A stretch of DNA of 49,798 bases from an uncultured bacterium (GTDB lineage Bacteria; Cyanobacteriota; Vampirovibrionia; Gastranaerophilales; Gastranaerophilaceae), in the NCBI GenBank assembly GCA_949296245.1, contig CASFNW010000009.1, positions 1 through 49,798 on the forward strand, read 5' to 3'. The translations under genes were made by a program, and so were the position numbers. Of the stretch, positions 43,781 to 49,798 are shown one piece after another. Below the pieces are notes generated by a model. The model had not been told where the DNA came from, did not search any database, and saw nothing but the letters and a program-made list of their open reading frames with translations. Position 1 is the stretch's first letter. Every line of letters begins with the position of its first letter.

Positions 43781-44494
43781 ATGATTAACTTGAAAGCCCA
43801 AAAAGCAGTTTCAATACTTCTTTTAGCATCATTAATCACTATAGGAGCAGGCTCCTTTGATTTATATTCATATTCTGCACAAGCAGAAACGCAGCAATTC
43901 ACTCCTCTGCAGGGGAAAGTTGTATATGTACCGTCAGGTACCAGTTTCCCTGCTACCGCAACAATGGAACTGTCATCAGAAAGCTTATCGCTGGGGCAAA
44001 GCGTTTGTATAGCGTTATCAAACGACTTTTATTATAACAACACATTAATTGCTCCTATCGGCAGCTCTGTAAACGGTACTGTAATCCAGGTAAAGAAAGC
44101 GGGACGTGCCGGTATTAACGGTCAATTGATGGTAAAATTTACAAATATTGTTACACCCTACGGACAGATGATTCCTATTTCCGGAAAGATTAAAACAGAT
44201 GACGGCACAGGATTAATAAAAGGAGGAACCAAAACAGAATCCGCAACCGAATATGCAAAAGATATAGCCATAGGTACAGCAGCAGGCGCTGTTGCCGGTG
44301 TAATATTCGGGCCTTTATCAGGAGGTGAAGTTGGTAAAGGAGCCGCATACGGAACTGCAGTAGGCGCCGGGGCAGGACTTGCAAAATCAATATGGGACAA
44401 AGGAACACCGGCCACCATACCTGCAGGCAGTGTAATAAATATAGTACTTGATCAGCAGGTTACATTTACACCGCAGCAAGGTTACCAATATTAA
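43781..44494 (+). CDS. Exported glycine-zipper protein (237 aa)
   Basis: An N-terminal signal peptide (hydrophobic core about residues 11-27, likely cleavage after AQAE) is followed by a beta-rich domain with LIAPIGSSVNGTVIQV and VTPYGQMIPISGKI, which recalls the TrbI/VirB10-like fold without a firm match. Residues 165-205 form a glycine zipper (AIGTAAGAVAGVIFGPLSGG, then GAAYGTAVGAGAGLAK), a membrane-inserting or oligomerising helix pair. The end PAGSVINIVLDQQVTF closes the beta domain. GGAGG precedes ATG 43781. Between Omp85 and tonB, it probably belongs to the envelope machinery; its exact role is unknown. Confidence 0.8.
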   Translation: MINLKAQKAVSILLLASLITIGAGSFDLYSYSAQAETQQFTPLQGKVVYVPSGTSFPATATMELSSESLSLGQSVCIALSNDFYYNNTLIAPIGSSVNGTVIQVKKAGRAGINGQLMVKFTNIVTPYGQMIPISGKIKTDDGTGLIKGGTKTESATEYAKDIAIGTAAGAVAGVIFGPLSGGEVGKGAAYGTAVGAGAGLAKSIWDKGTPATIPAGSVINIVLDQQVTFTPQQGYQY

Positions 44495-44510
44495 TAGGTA
44501 AACCGGGTGA

Positions 44511-44548
44511 TTTGTTTTAGTGTTTTACTTTTGCTAAACTAAAACAAA
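44511..44548 (+). other. Hairpin in the tonB leader
   Basis: TTTGTTTTAGT pairs perfectly with ACTAAAACAAA over 11 bp around a 16-base loop. No T run follows, so it is unlikely to stop transcription fully; it lies just before the tonB ribosome binding site and may set the expression ratio between the two genes or protect a processed mRNA end. Confidence 0.4.
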
Positions 44549-44565
44549 AGAGATTTGGGGACAAA

Positions 44566-45759
44566 ATGACATTACTAGGCAACATTAATCTATACGAAGA
44601 CGAAGAGGAAGATCAAATAGATACCAAGTATACTTATGGTATCTATAAAAAAGAAGACGAAAATGATATTTCGTTAAAAAAATGTTTTCTCTTTTCATTT
44701 GCATTACATCCTATTGCTGTAGGACTTGTATGGATAGGCATTTTTATACTCGCTCTTATAGGTATAAGCCTTCCGGTATTTGAAAAGCCTGAACAAAAGC
44801 CTAAGGATATTGAATTTGTGCTGGTCAATAAAGAAGGCACACCTATAAATAAAAATACAAAGTTCAGAGCTGACAGAAATTCAAGAGCAGGCGGCATACA
44901 TGATCCCAAAAGGCCGGTATCACAGCCACAGGCAGCTACGCAGGCAAGCAGGCCTCAGCAGGCAGCATCAGCACCCGCTAAAAAAGCACAAACTAAAAAT
45001 GTGCAACAACCTGCACAAAGCAAGCCAAAACAACAAAAGTCAGCACCTAAACAGCAGCAAAAACAAAGCATGCAAATGCCCTGGGCACCTAAAAAGCCTA
45101 CACAGGCACCAACCCCAAAAGGTACAACGACAAAAGCGCCGACTGCTGCACCAAGACCGGCAATTAAGCCAAGTGCACCCAAAGTAAGTAAACCAAACAA
45201 CAGTTTTAATATACCTATGCCTAAAGTCGCAGCACCAAAAGTTTCAGGTCCTACAGGCGGTCCTATATCAGGGTCAAAAACAGGGTCGGGTTCTAAAAGC
45301 GGGAGCGCAGCTTCAGGCAGCAGAACTCCTGCTCCGAGTTTTTCACCAAGCGGCGGCTCTTCCGGCGGCAGATTTTCTCCCGGCAGTGCAGGCAGAGGGG
45401 GCAATGTCGGCAATCCCGGGCCAGGCAATCCTAAAGGTGCCCCCGGAATAGATGCAATCAAAGAGCCGGATTTTGGTCCTTATATGAGAGAACTCCAGAG
45501 AAGAATAAAAATGAACTGGGAACCCCCAAAAGGCAATGAGAGCAAAAGAGTTGTTTTGTTATTTAAAATAGCAAGAGACGGCAGACTTATATCACACAGA
45601 GTGTACAAATCATCAGGTCTTCCTGCGGCAGACAGAGCAGCTATGCATGCTGTTGAACTAACAGCTCCATTCAAGCCGCTTCCTCCTGAATACAAAGGTG
45701 ACAGCGTAGATATACAATTTACATTTGATTACAATGTATTTGGAGCTACAACTTATTAA
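44566..45759 (+). CDS. tonB: TonB-family energy transducer
   Basis: Carries energy from the ExbB-ExbD motor to outer-membrane receptors. The 397-aa protein has a 40-residue cytoplasmic part, one membrane helix (about 41-70) that contains the TonB-type S44-xxx-H48 motif (SFALHP), a long Pro/Ala/Gln/Lys- then Gly/Ser-rich spacer (about 95-300) able to cross the periplasm, and a C-terminal TonB domain with YMRELQRRIKMNWEPP, RVVLLFKIARDGRL and the DRAAMHAVELTAPFKPLPPE helix. The spacer is longer than in E. coli TonB. TGGGGACAAA precedes ATG 44566. exbB and two exbD genes follow, forming a complete motor. A TolA-like role in envelope constriction is an alternative. Confidence 0.88.
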   Translation: MTLLGNINLYEDEEEDQIDTKYTYGIYKKEDENDISLKKCFLFSFALHPIAVGLVWIGIFILALIGISLPVFEKPEQKPKDIEFVLVNKEGTPINKNTKFRADRNSRAGGIHDPKRPVSQPQAATQASRPQQAASAPAKKAQTKNVQQPAQSKPKQQKSAPKQQQKQSMQMPWAPKKPTQAPTPKGTTTKAPTAAPRPAIKPSAPKVSKPNNSFNIPMPKVAAPKVSGPTGGPISGSKTGSGSKSGSAASGSRTPAPSFSPSGGSSGGRFSPGSAGRGGNVGNPGPGNPKGAPGIDAIKEPDFGPYMRELQRRIKMNWEPPKGNESKRVVLLFKIARDGRLISHRVYKSSGLPAADRAAMHAVELTAPFKPLPPEYKGDSVDIQFTFDYNVFGATTY

Positions 45760-45792
45760 AAAACTACTATCAAATAGAAAGAGGATACAAAA

Positions 45793-46440
45793 ATGGAATT
45801 ATTACTAAAAGCAGCTATCGAAGATTTATGGATTATTGCTCCGATTCTTTTATGCTCTGTTCTGACAATTGCAGTAGCAATCAACAGATTTTATTATTAC
45901 AATAAAAACAAAAGAGATGTTGTGCAGTTTATTCCAAAACTTCAAAAAGAACTGGCAAGAAACAATCTGGATTCCGCACAGAATTTAAGTGTACAGCTGG
46001 GCGGCATTATCGGAGAAGTTTCGGAAGAAGCAGTAAGAATTTTCTCCGAGCAGAAAAACGGCTTTTCCCGTTCATTTGATATCGCATCGAGCCTTGCAAC
46101 AAGAAAACTCGAATCACATCTAACAATACTTGGTACAATAGGCGGTGTTTGTCCATTTTTAGGTTTATTCGGTACAGTTGTAAGAATTTTATACACATTT
46201 CAGGATTTGGCTGTACAGGGAAATCAATCGGCAGCAGTTGCGTCAGGTATTGCATCAGCGTTGATAGCAACAGCATTAGGTCTTGGAGTTGCTATCATAG
46301 CAGTTGTTCTATACAACTATTTTCAATCAATGGTTAAAAGATTCGAAGATGATTTTCAGCTTATTAAACTGCTCTTCTTGAGCTTTGTTGACAGCAACGA
46401 AGAAGTTGTAGTGAATCAACCTACAAATATAGCATTATAA
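45793..46440 (+). CDS. exbB: ExbB/TolQ/MotA-family proton channel subunit
   Basis: Pentameric inner-membrane subunit of the TonB motor. The 215-aa protein shows three membrane helices: residues 13-30 (IIAPILLCSVLTIAV), about 115-140 (LGTIGGVCPFLGLFGTVVRIL), and about 150-180 (GIASALIATALGLGVAIIAV). The Gly-rich LGTIGGVCPFLGLFGTV and the SALIATALGLGVAI signature with its pore Thr are typical. It starts 33 bases after tonB and is followed 40 bases later by exbD, the expected stoichiometric order. Confidence 0.94.
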   Translation: MELLLKAAIEDLWIIAPILLCSVLTIAVAINRFYYYNKNKRDVVQFIPKLQKELARNNLDSAQNLSVQLGGIIGEVSEEAVRIFSEQKNGFSRSFDIASSLATRKLESHLTILGTIGGVCPFLGLFGTVVRILYTFQDLAVQGNQSAAVASGIASALIATALGLGVAIIAVVLYNYFQSMVKRFEDDFQLIKLLFLSFVDSNEEVVVNQPTNIAL

Positions 46441-46480
46441 TAAGAAAACCGAAATAATTCCAGAAAAAGGATAAAAAGAA

Positions 46481-47014
46481 ATGGCTTTTAAAACTACAAA
46501 AGGAAAAGAGGCGCTTTTTACAGAAATAAACATAACTCCGTTAACGGATATTTTTCTGGTACTTCTGATTATTATGATGGTTATTGCTCCGACATTTCAA
46601 TCAAATGACAGCAGCATAAAAATGCCTGAAATTAACAGCGGATTAAGCGTAGAGCAGAAAAATGCAACAATTTCCGTGACAAAAGACGGTAAATTTTATA
46701 TAAACGGAACAGCTATTCAGGAAAATGATATTTACAGTCAGCTTGTTGCACTAAAGCCAAAGCTTGAAAAAAAAGAAGTTGTAGTAAAGGCTGATGAAAG
46801 TGTAAAAAGCAGAGAAATAATGAAAATAATGAAAGCAGCACAGGATGCTGAGTTTGACAAGCTTATAGTAGCAGGTGAACCGCTTTCTAAAAAAGAGCAG
46901 AATAAGTTACAGGAAAAAAGCTCAATGAAAAACCAGAAGACTACGACTGTTCCGGTAACTGCGCCGGAAGAACAATACAGAAGAACTGTCGGAGAAATTC
47001 CGGCTGAAGAATGA
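46481..47014 (+). CDS. exbD: ExbD-family subunit, longer copy
   Basis: Proton-translocating partner of ExbB. The 177-aa protein has a short cytoplasmic start, one membrane helix with the essential aspartate D23 in NITPLTDIFLVLL, and a periplasmic domain with KDGKFYINGTAIQ and VVVKADESVKSREIM. Unlike the second copy it has a Lys/Gln/Thr-rich tail of about 35 residues (from KKEQNKLQEKSS). It lies 10 bases before the second exbD gene. Confidence 0.92.
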   Translation: MAFKTTKGKEALFTEINITPLTDIFLVLLIIMMVIAPTFQSNDSSIKMPEINSGLSVEQKNATISVTKDGKFYINGTAIQENDIYSQLVALKPKLEKKEVVVKADESVKSREIMKIMKAAQDAEFDKLIVAGEPLSKKEQNKLQEKSSMKNQKTTTVPVTAPEEQYRRTVGEIPAEE

Positions 47015-47024
47015 GGACACAACA

Positions 47025-47417
47025 GTGGCAAGCAGAGAACGAAATACATTTAATGAAATAAATATAACTCCATTAACAGATATTTTTCTGGTGCTTCTGA
47101 TTATTATGATGGTTATTGCTCCATTATTGGATCAACAGGGATTAAACCTTGCTGTACCTAACAATGTTGAAGTACAGGACGTAAAACAGGAAAATAAGCT
47201 CATTTCCGTAACAGTAACTGATGATGATAGATACTACATTGATGAAAACGAAGTTGCTGTATCACAGTTAGAAGAAACAATAAAGCAAAAATCAAAAGAA
47301 TTTCCGGAAGGTGTGTTGATACTTGCACAACCTGAGGCTTCACATGGTGCTGTGGTAAAATTAATGGATAAAGCAAGAGATGCAGGAGTAGCAAATATTT
47401 CTATTTCGGAATCATAG
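47025..47417 (+). CDS. exbD: ExbD-family subunit, shorter copy
   Basis: A 130-aa ExbD starting at GTG. Its membrane helix and flanks (a 23-residue stretch around D19) are identical to those of the upstream copy, while the periplasmic domain (DDDRYYIDENEVAV, ILAQPEASHGAVVKLMDKARDAG) has diverged. This points to a duplication with selection on the motor helix. The gene overlaps no other and ends the tonB-exbB-exbD-exbD set; such double exbD sets probably form a heterodimeric ExbD, an inference from their co-occurrence in many genomes. Confidence 0.92.
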   Translation: MASRERNTFNEINITPLTDIFLVLLIIMMVIAPLLDQQGLNLAVPNNVEVQDVKQENKLISVTVTDDDRYYIDENEVAVSQLEETIKQKSKEFPEGVLILAQPEASHGAVVKLMDKARDAGVANISISES

Positions 47418-47420
47418 ACT

Positions 47421-47447
47421 TAAAGTATATTTAATCAAAATACTTTA
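47421..47447 (+). terminator. Weak hairpin after the exbD pair
   Basis: TAAAGTAT and ATACTTTA form an 8-bp inverted repeat with an 11-base AT-rich loop. It lacks a T run and is AT-rich, so termination may be partial. It overlaps the -35 box of the next promoter by a few bases. Confidence 0.3.
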
Positions 47448-47472
47448 CGCAGTCAGGAATTAACAATATAAT
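47444..47472 (+). promoter_or_regulatory. Promoter giving a probably leaderless mRNA
   Basis: TTTACG (47444-47449) and a perfect TATAAT (47467-47472) are 17 bases apart. The expected start site, seven bases after the -10 box, falls on the A of ATG 47479, and there is no Shine-Dalgarno sequence. Confidence 0.5.
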
Positions 47473-47478
47473 GAATGT

Positions 47479-49332
47479 ATGAGTGACGGGTTAACAGCAA
47501 AATTTTTAAAGCAGGCTTTTCAATTTCAAGAAGAAAAGCACTATAAACAAGCTATAGAAGCCTTGTACAAGGCTCTTTGCCTGGATAGTGATAATATTGA
47601 AATATTATCACAGATATCGCAGTTATACTTTTTAATGAATAACTTTGAGCGTTCACTTGAATATGCGGAAAAAATTCTTGAAATTGACACTGAACACATA
47701 GATACTCTCAAAATAGTAGTAAACATCAACAAAATTAACAAAAAATATGCCAGGGCACTTGAATACGCCCAAAAGCTTTATAAACTTTCACCTGAAATAG
47801 AAAATTTTGTATTATATTTGGAAATGCTCAATGAATGCAATCAATATAATACAATTATTGAAGAAATTGAAGCTTCTAAATTCAATTATGAACAGAGAAA
47901 AAATGAAAAGCTTTTATTGATTGAAGGCTATGCAAGACTAAAGATAAACCAAATTTTTAAAGCAATAGGTATATTCCAGGAAATTATAAAACTTTATCCG
48001 CAAAACACAGATGCAAGATTTTATCTGGGTGTTATATATTATCAAAAGCATCAGGATGCAGATGCCGAAAAATTGTTTAACAGCATACTTGATGAAATAC
48101 AATGTGACAGAACATACAATTATCTTGGGCTTTTAAAACTTGACCAGCACAAAATCGGTGATGCCATAAATTATTTCCAATTTGCAATAAAAATTGAACA
48201 AAACAATGCTTTTTATCACTATAATCTTGGTACTGCTTATTCGCTTAACGGCTGGTTGATGGAAGCTGAACAATCATTCAGAAAAGCAGTATCGCTGGAA
48301 CCGTCAAATCTTGTTTATAACTATGCTCTTGCATATCTGTATTATGAAAGACATGATTATAAAAAAGCCATGGAAAGCACAGATCATATACTTGAGCTTG
48401 ATGCAAACTATACAGATGCAATTATCCTGAAAGCAATGATTAACGCGAAAAACGGAAATATCATTGATGCAAAAAACTCACTGCAGAAATTGTCCCAAAC
48501 TGTAACAAATAATGACTTTTTATATTATGCAATGGCAAAAATATATAAAGAATTCCCTCTATATAAAGAAGCAGTTGAATGCTTACAAAATGCACTTAAT
48601 ATTAAACCTGAATCTCTTGAGTATCTAAGCGAGCTTGCCGATTGCTATTGTGAACTGGAACAATATCAAATTGCACAGGATATAATTACAAAAGTTTTAT
48701 ATTTAAACAAACATTTTATCTTTGCCCACCTTATGCAGGCAAAATTATATATAAGGCAGCGTAAATATGCTGAAGCATTAAAGATATCTGATAATGCAAT
48801 AAAGCTTGATAACAGCTGTGCGGAAGCTTATAGATATAAAGCAGAAATATACGCAGCACAGGGGCTTAAAAATCGTTCGATAGAAAGCGCAAAGGTTGCA
48901 GTATCACTACAACCATCAAATCATGCCTATTATGCATTTCTTGCAAAGCTATATTTTGATGCACAGGAATATGATACAGCATTTTTATATTATAAAGAAG
49001 CCTCTATGCTTGATGAACTAAATGTGGACTACTTGTACAGTGCGGCACAGTCGGCAGATAAGGCCGGCGACTATTTCAATGCGGCAAATTACTATTCATA
49101 CGCATTGAGACAGGAACCTTTTAACAACCTGATAATATATGAATATGTAGATTTTCTGAAAAGAAATAACAAGCTGAAACAAGCATTAAATTTGTTAAAG
49201 AATAAAATTGATACAGTAGACTCACCTAATATAGCAAAAGTCCTGCAGCAGAAATATGACGAACTGAAAGCAGAAGACGCTCAGCCGTTTATGCAAAAAG
49301 TTGAAAATTTTATAAAAAATTTAAAAAAATAA
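47479..49332 (+). CDS. Large TPR-repeat protein (617 aa)
   Basis: Almost the whole length consists of about 16 tetratricopeptide units, for example YKQAIEALYKALCLDSDNIE (about 20-40), YNLGTAYSLNGWLMEAEQSF (250-270), AYRYKAEIYAAQGLKNRSIE (450-470) and YSAAQSADKAGDYFNAANYY (510-530). No signal peptide, membrane helix or enzymatic domain is present, so it is a cytoplasmic or membrane-associated protein-binding scaffold. The end is basic (FIKNLKK). It follows the exbD genes by 61 bases but has its own promoter. No partner can be named from the sequence. Confidence 0.85.
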   Translation: MSDGLTAKFLKQAFQFQEEKHYKQAIEALYKALCLDSDNIEILSQISQLYFLMNNFERSLEYAEKILEIDTEHIDTLKIVVNINKINKKYARALEYAQKLYKLSPEIENFVLYLEMLNECNQYNTIIEEIEASKFNYEQRKNEKLLLIEGYARLKINQIFKAIGIFQEIIKLYPQNTDARFYLGVIYYQKHQDADAEKLFNSILDEIQCDRTYNYLGLLKLDQHKIGDAINYFQFAIKIEQNNAFYHYNLGTAYSLNGWLMEAEQSFRKAVSLEPSNLVYNYALAYLYYERHDYKKAMESTDHILELDANYTDAIILKAMINAKNGNIIDAKNSLQKLSQTVTNNDFLYYAMAKIYKEFPLYKEAVECLQNALNIKPESLEYLSELADCYCELEQYQIAQDIITKVLYLNKHFIFAHLMQAKLYIRQRKYAEALKISDNAIKLDNSCAEAYRYKAEIYAAQGLKNRSIESAKVAVSLQPSNHAYYAFLAKLYFDAQEYDTAFLYYKEASMLDELNVDYLYSAAQSADKAGDYFNAANYYSYALRQEPFNNLIIYEYVDFLKRNNKLKQALNLLKNKIDTVDSPNIAKVLQQKYDELKAEDAQPFMQKVENFIKNLKK

Positions 49333-49392
49333 AAGATTGTCATATTGATAATATGTATTATGTAATTTATTATTTATAAACTTTTAGTTAAT

Positions 49393-49613
49393 AAGCAATA
49401 ACTCAAATACTTAAAATACCTGATGCTCCATTCAAACAGAATATAATTTGAACCCGTCTCGGCAACTCGGCACGTAAAAATTGCTAAAGAACAAAGATCG
49501 TTAGTGATACAAATAATTTCCCGTGCCTCGGACATTACCTCGTTTGCAGTTGTTCAAATAATATTCTGTAATTCATTTCGCAAAAGGTATTTTAAATATT
49601 TGAGTTATTGCTT
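49393..49613. ncRNA. 221-base imperfect hairpin: structured RNA or MITE-like element
   Basis: Arms of 28 bases (49393-49420 and 49586-49613) pair with a single mismatch. After an internal loop of about 16 bases per side, a second stem pairs CAGAATATAATTTGAAC with GTTCAAATAATATTCTG; further in, GGCACG/CGTGCC, AAATT/AATTT and CTAA/TTAG continue the fold. A long rod with one large central bubble is the shape of 6S RNA, which is my first guess, but I see no conserved sequence to prove it. A palindromic mobile element is the alternative; I find no clear target-site duplication. The strand cannot be decided. This covers half of the 466-base gene-free end of the window. Confidence 0.35.
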
Positions 49614-49659
49614 TACATAAGAAACTTTCCTGTGTTCAATTTGTTTTAAAAATAATATG

Positions 49660-49688
49660 CAGGGGGTACGGGAGCGGCACGCCCCTGT
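49660..49688. other. GC-rich hairpin
   Basis: CAGGGG and CCCCTG enclose a GC-rich loop (GTACGGGAGCGGCACG). It stands out from the AT-rich surroundings. Function unknown; possibly part of the same transcript or repeat as the next hairpin. Confidence 0.35.
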
Positions 49689-49702
49689 TGTAACCTTTAT
49701 TA

Positions 49703-49779
49703 GAAACAGTTGTGTTTTGAGGCAATTTTTACAGCAGCCTGTCGCTGAAAAATTGCCGCTAAAATACTTACTGTTTCTT
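49703..49779. other. Two-level inverted repeat near the right edge
   Basis: AGAAACAGT/ACTGTTTCT form an outer 9-bp pair; inside, GGCAATTTTT-A-CAGC pairs with GCTGAAAAATTGCC (14 bp, one bulged A) around an 8-base loop. There is no obvious T run at the end. A short open frame on the minus strand runs through it to the edge but is probably incidental. Confidence 0.45.
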
Positions 49780-49798
49780 TTGATAAGCGTGTTTCTTT

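Noticed and set aside
44955..45461. 168-codon minus-strand frame opposite tonB, rich in Gly, Leu and Pro
   Set aside because: It mirrors the Pro/Ala/Gly-rich spacer of TonB and has the composition expected of its complement.
49700..49798. Minus-strand open frame of 32 codons running off the right edge (ends KIASKHNCF)
   Set aside because: It passes through a strong inverted repeat, has no visible start, and could be incidental; more sequence to the right is needed to judge it.

Overview
The window looks like a chromosomal piece of an AT-rich, didermic, flagellated bacterium. The best guess is the non-photosynthetic cyanobacterial sister group (Vampirovibrionia/Melainabacteria, perhaps Gastranaerophilales). 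This rests on an Omp85 protein with three POTRA domains as in cyanobacteria, a ClpC-type unfoldase, an EbfC-RecR pair, FliW-CsrA, a TonB/ExbB/ExbD system and pilin-like and EF-hand proteins. No 16S gene or lineage marker is present, so the assignment is an inference.

Region 1 (1-5.1 kb): the tail of an unidentified gene, an elongator tRNA with anticodon CAU on the minus strand, and a 420-base non-coding stretch with a diverged 53-bp direct repeat. A membrane protein of unknown function follows, then a tightly overlapping operon: mtaB (tRNA t6A methylthiotransferase), a nitrilase-family amidohydrolase and a PBP4-type D-Ala-D-Ala carboxypeptidase.

Region 2 (5.2-11.5 kb): an exported TPR protein, fliW, csrA, another TPR-like protein, clpC and a three-EF-hand protein. 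FliW and CsrA form the known post-transcriptional switch for flagellin, although no flagellin gene lies in the window.

Region 3 (11.6-19.9 kb): a minus-strand grpE-dnaJ-beta-propeller-O-methyltransferase operon, two very short plus-strand genes (54 and 49 codons) with good ribosome binding sites, a double zinc-ribbon protein, a coiled-coil protein, clpP, a pilin-like protein, then ebfC-recR on the plus strand.

Region 4 (19.9-41.5 kb): two minus-strand genes of the flagellar cap (FliD) family. The first is of normal size (583 aa). The second is one uninterrupted 19,662-bp frame for a 6,553-aa protein. It keeps FliD-like N- and C-terminal ends, but between them carries roughly 31 flagellin-hook-IN-like repeats and eight inserted GLUG-type beta-helix modules. 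This is the most unusual object in the window: probably a giant flagellar-tip or surface adhesin built on a cap-protein frame.

Region 5 (41.5-49.8 kb): divergently from the giant gene runs an envelope cluster: a three-POTRA Omp85, an exported glycine-zipper protein, TonB, ExbB, two ExbD copies and a large TPR protein whose promoter implies a leaderless mRNA. The last 466 bases hold no convincing gene but contain a 221-base imperfect hairpin and two further inverted repeats.
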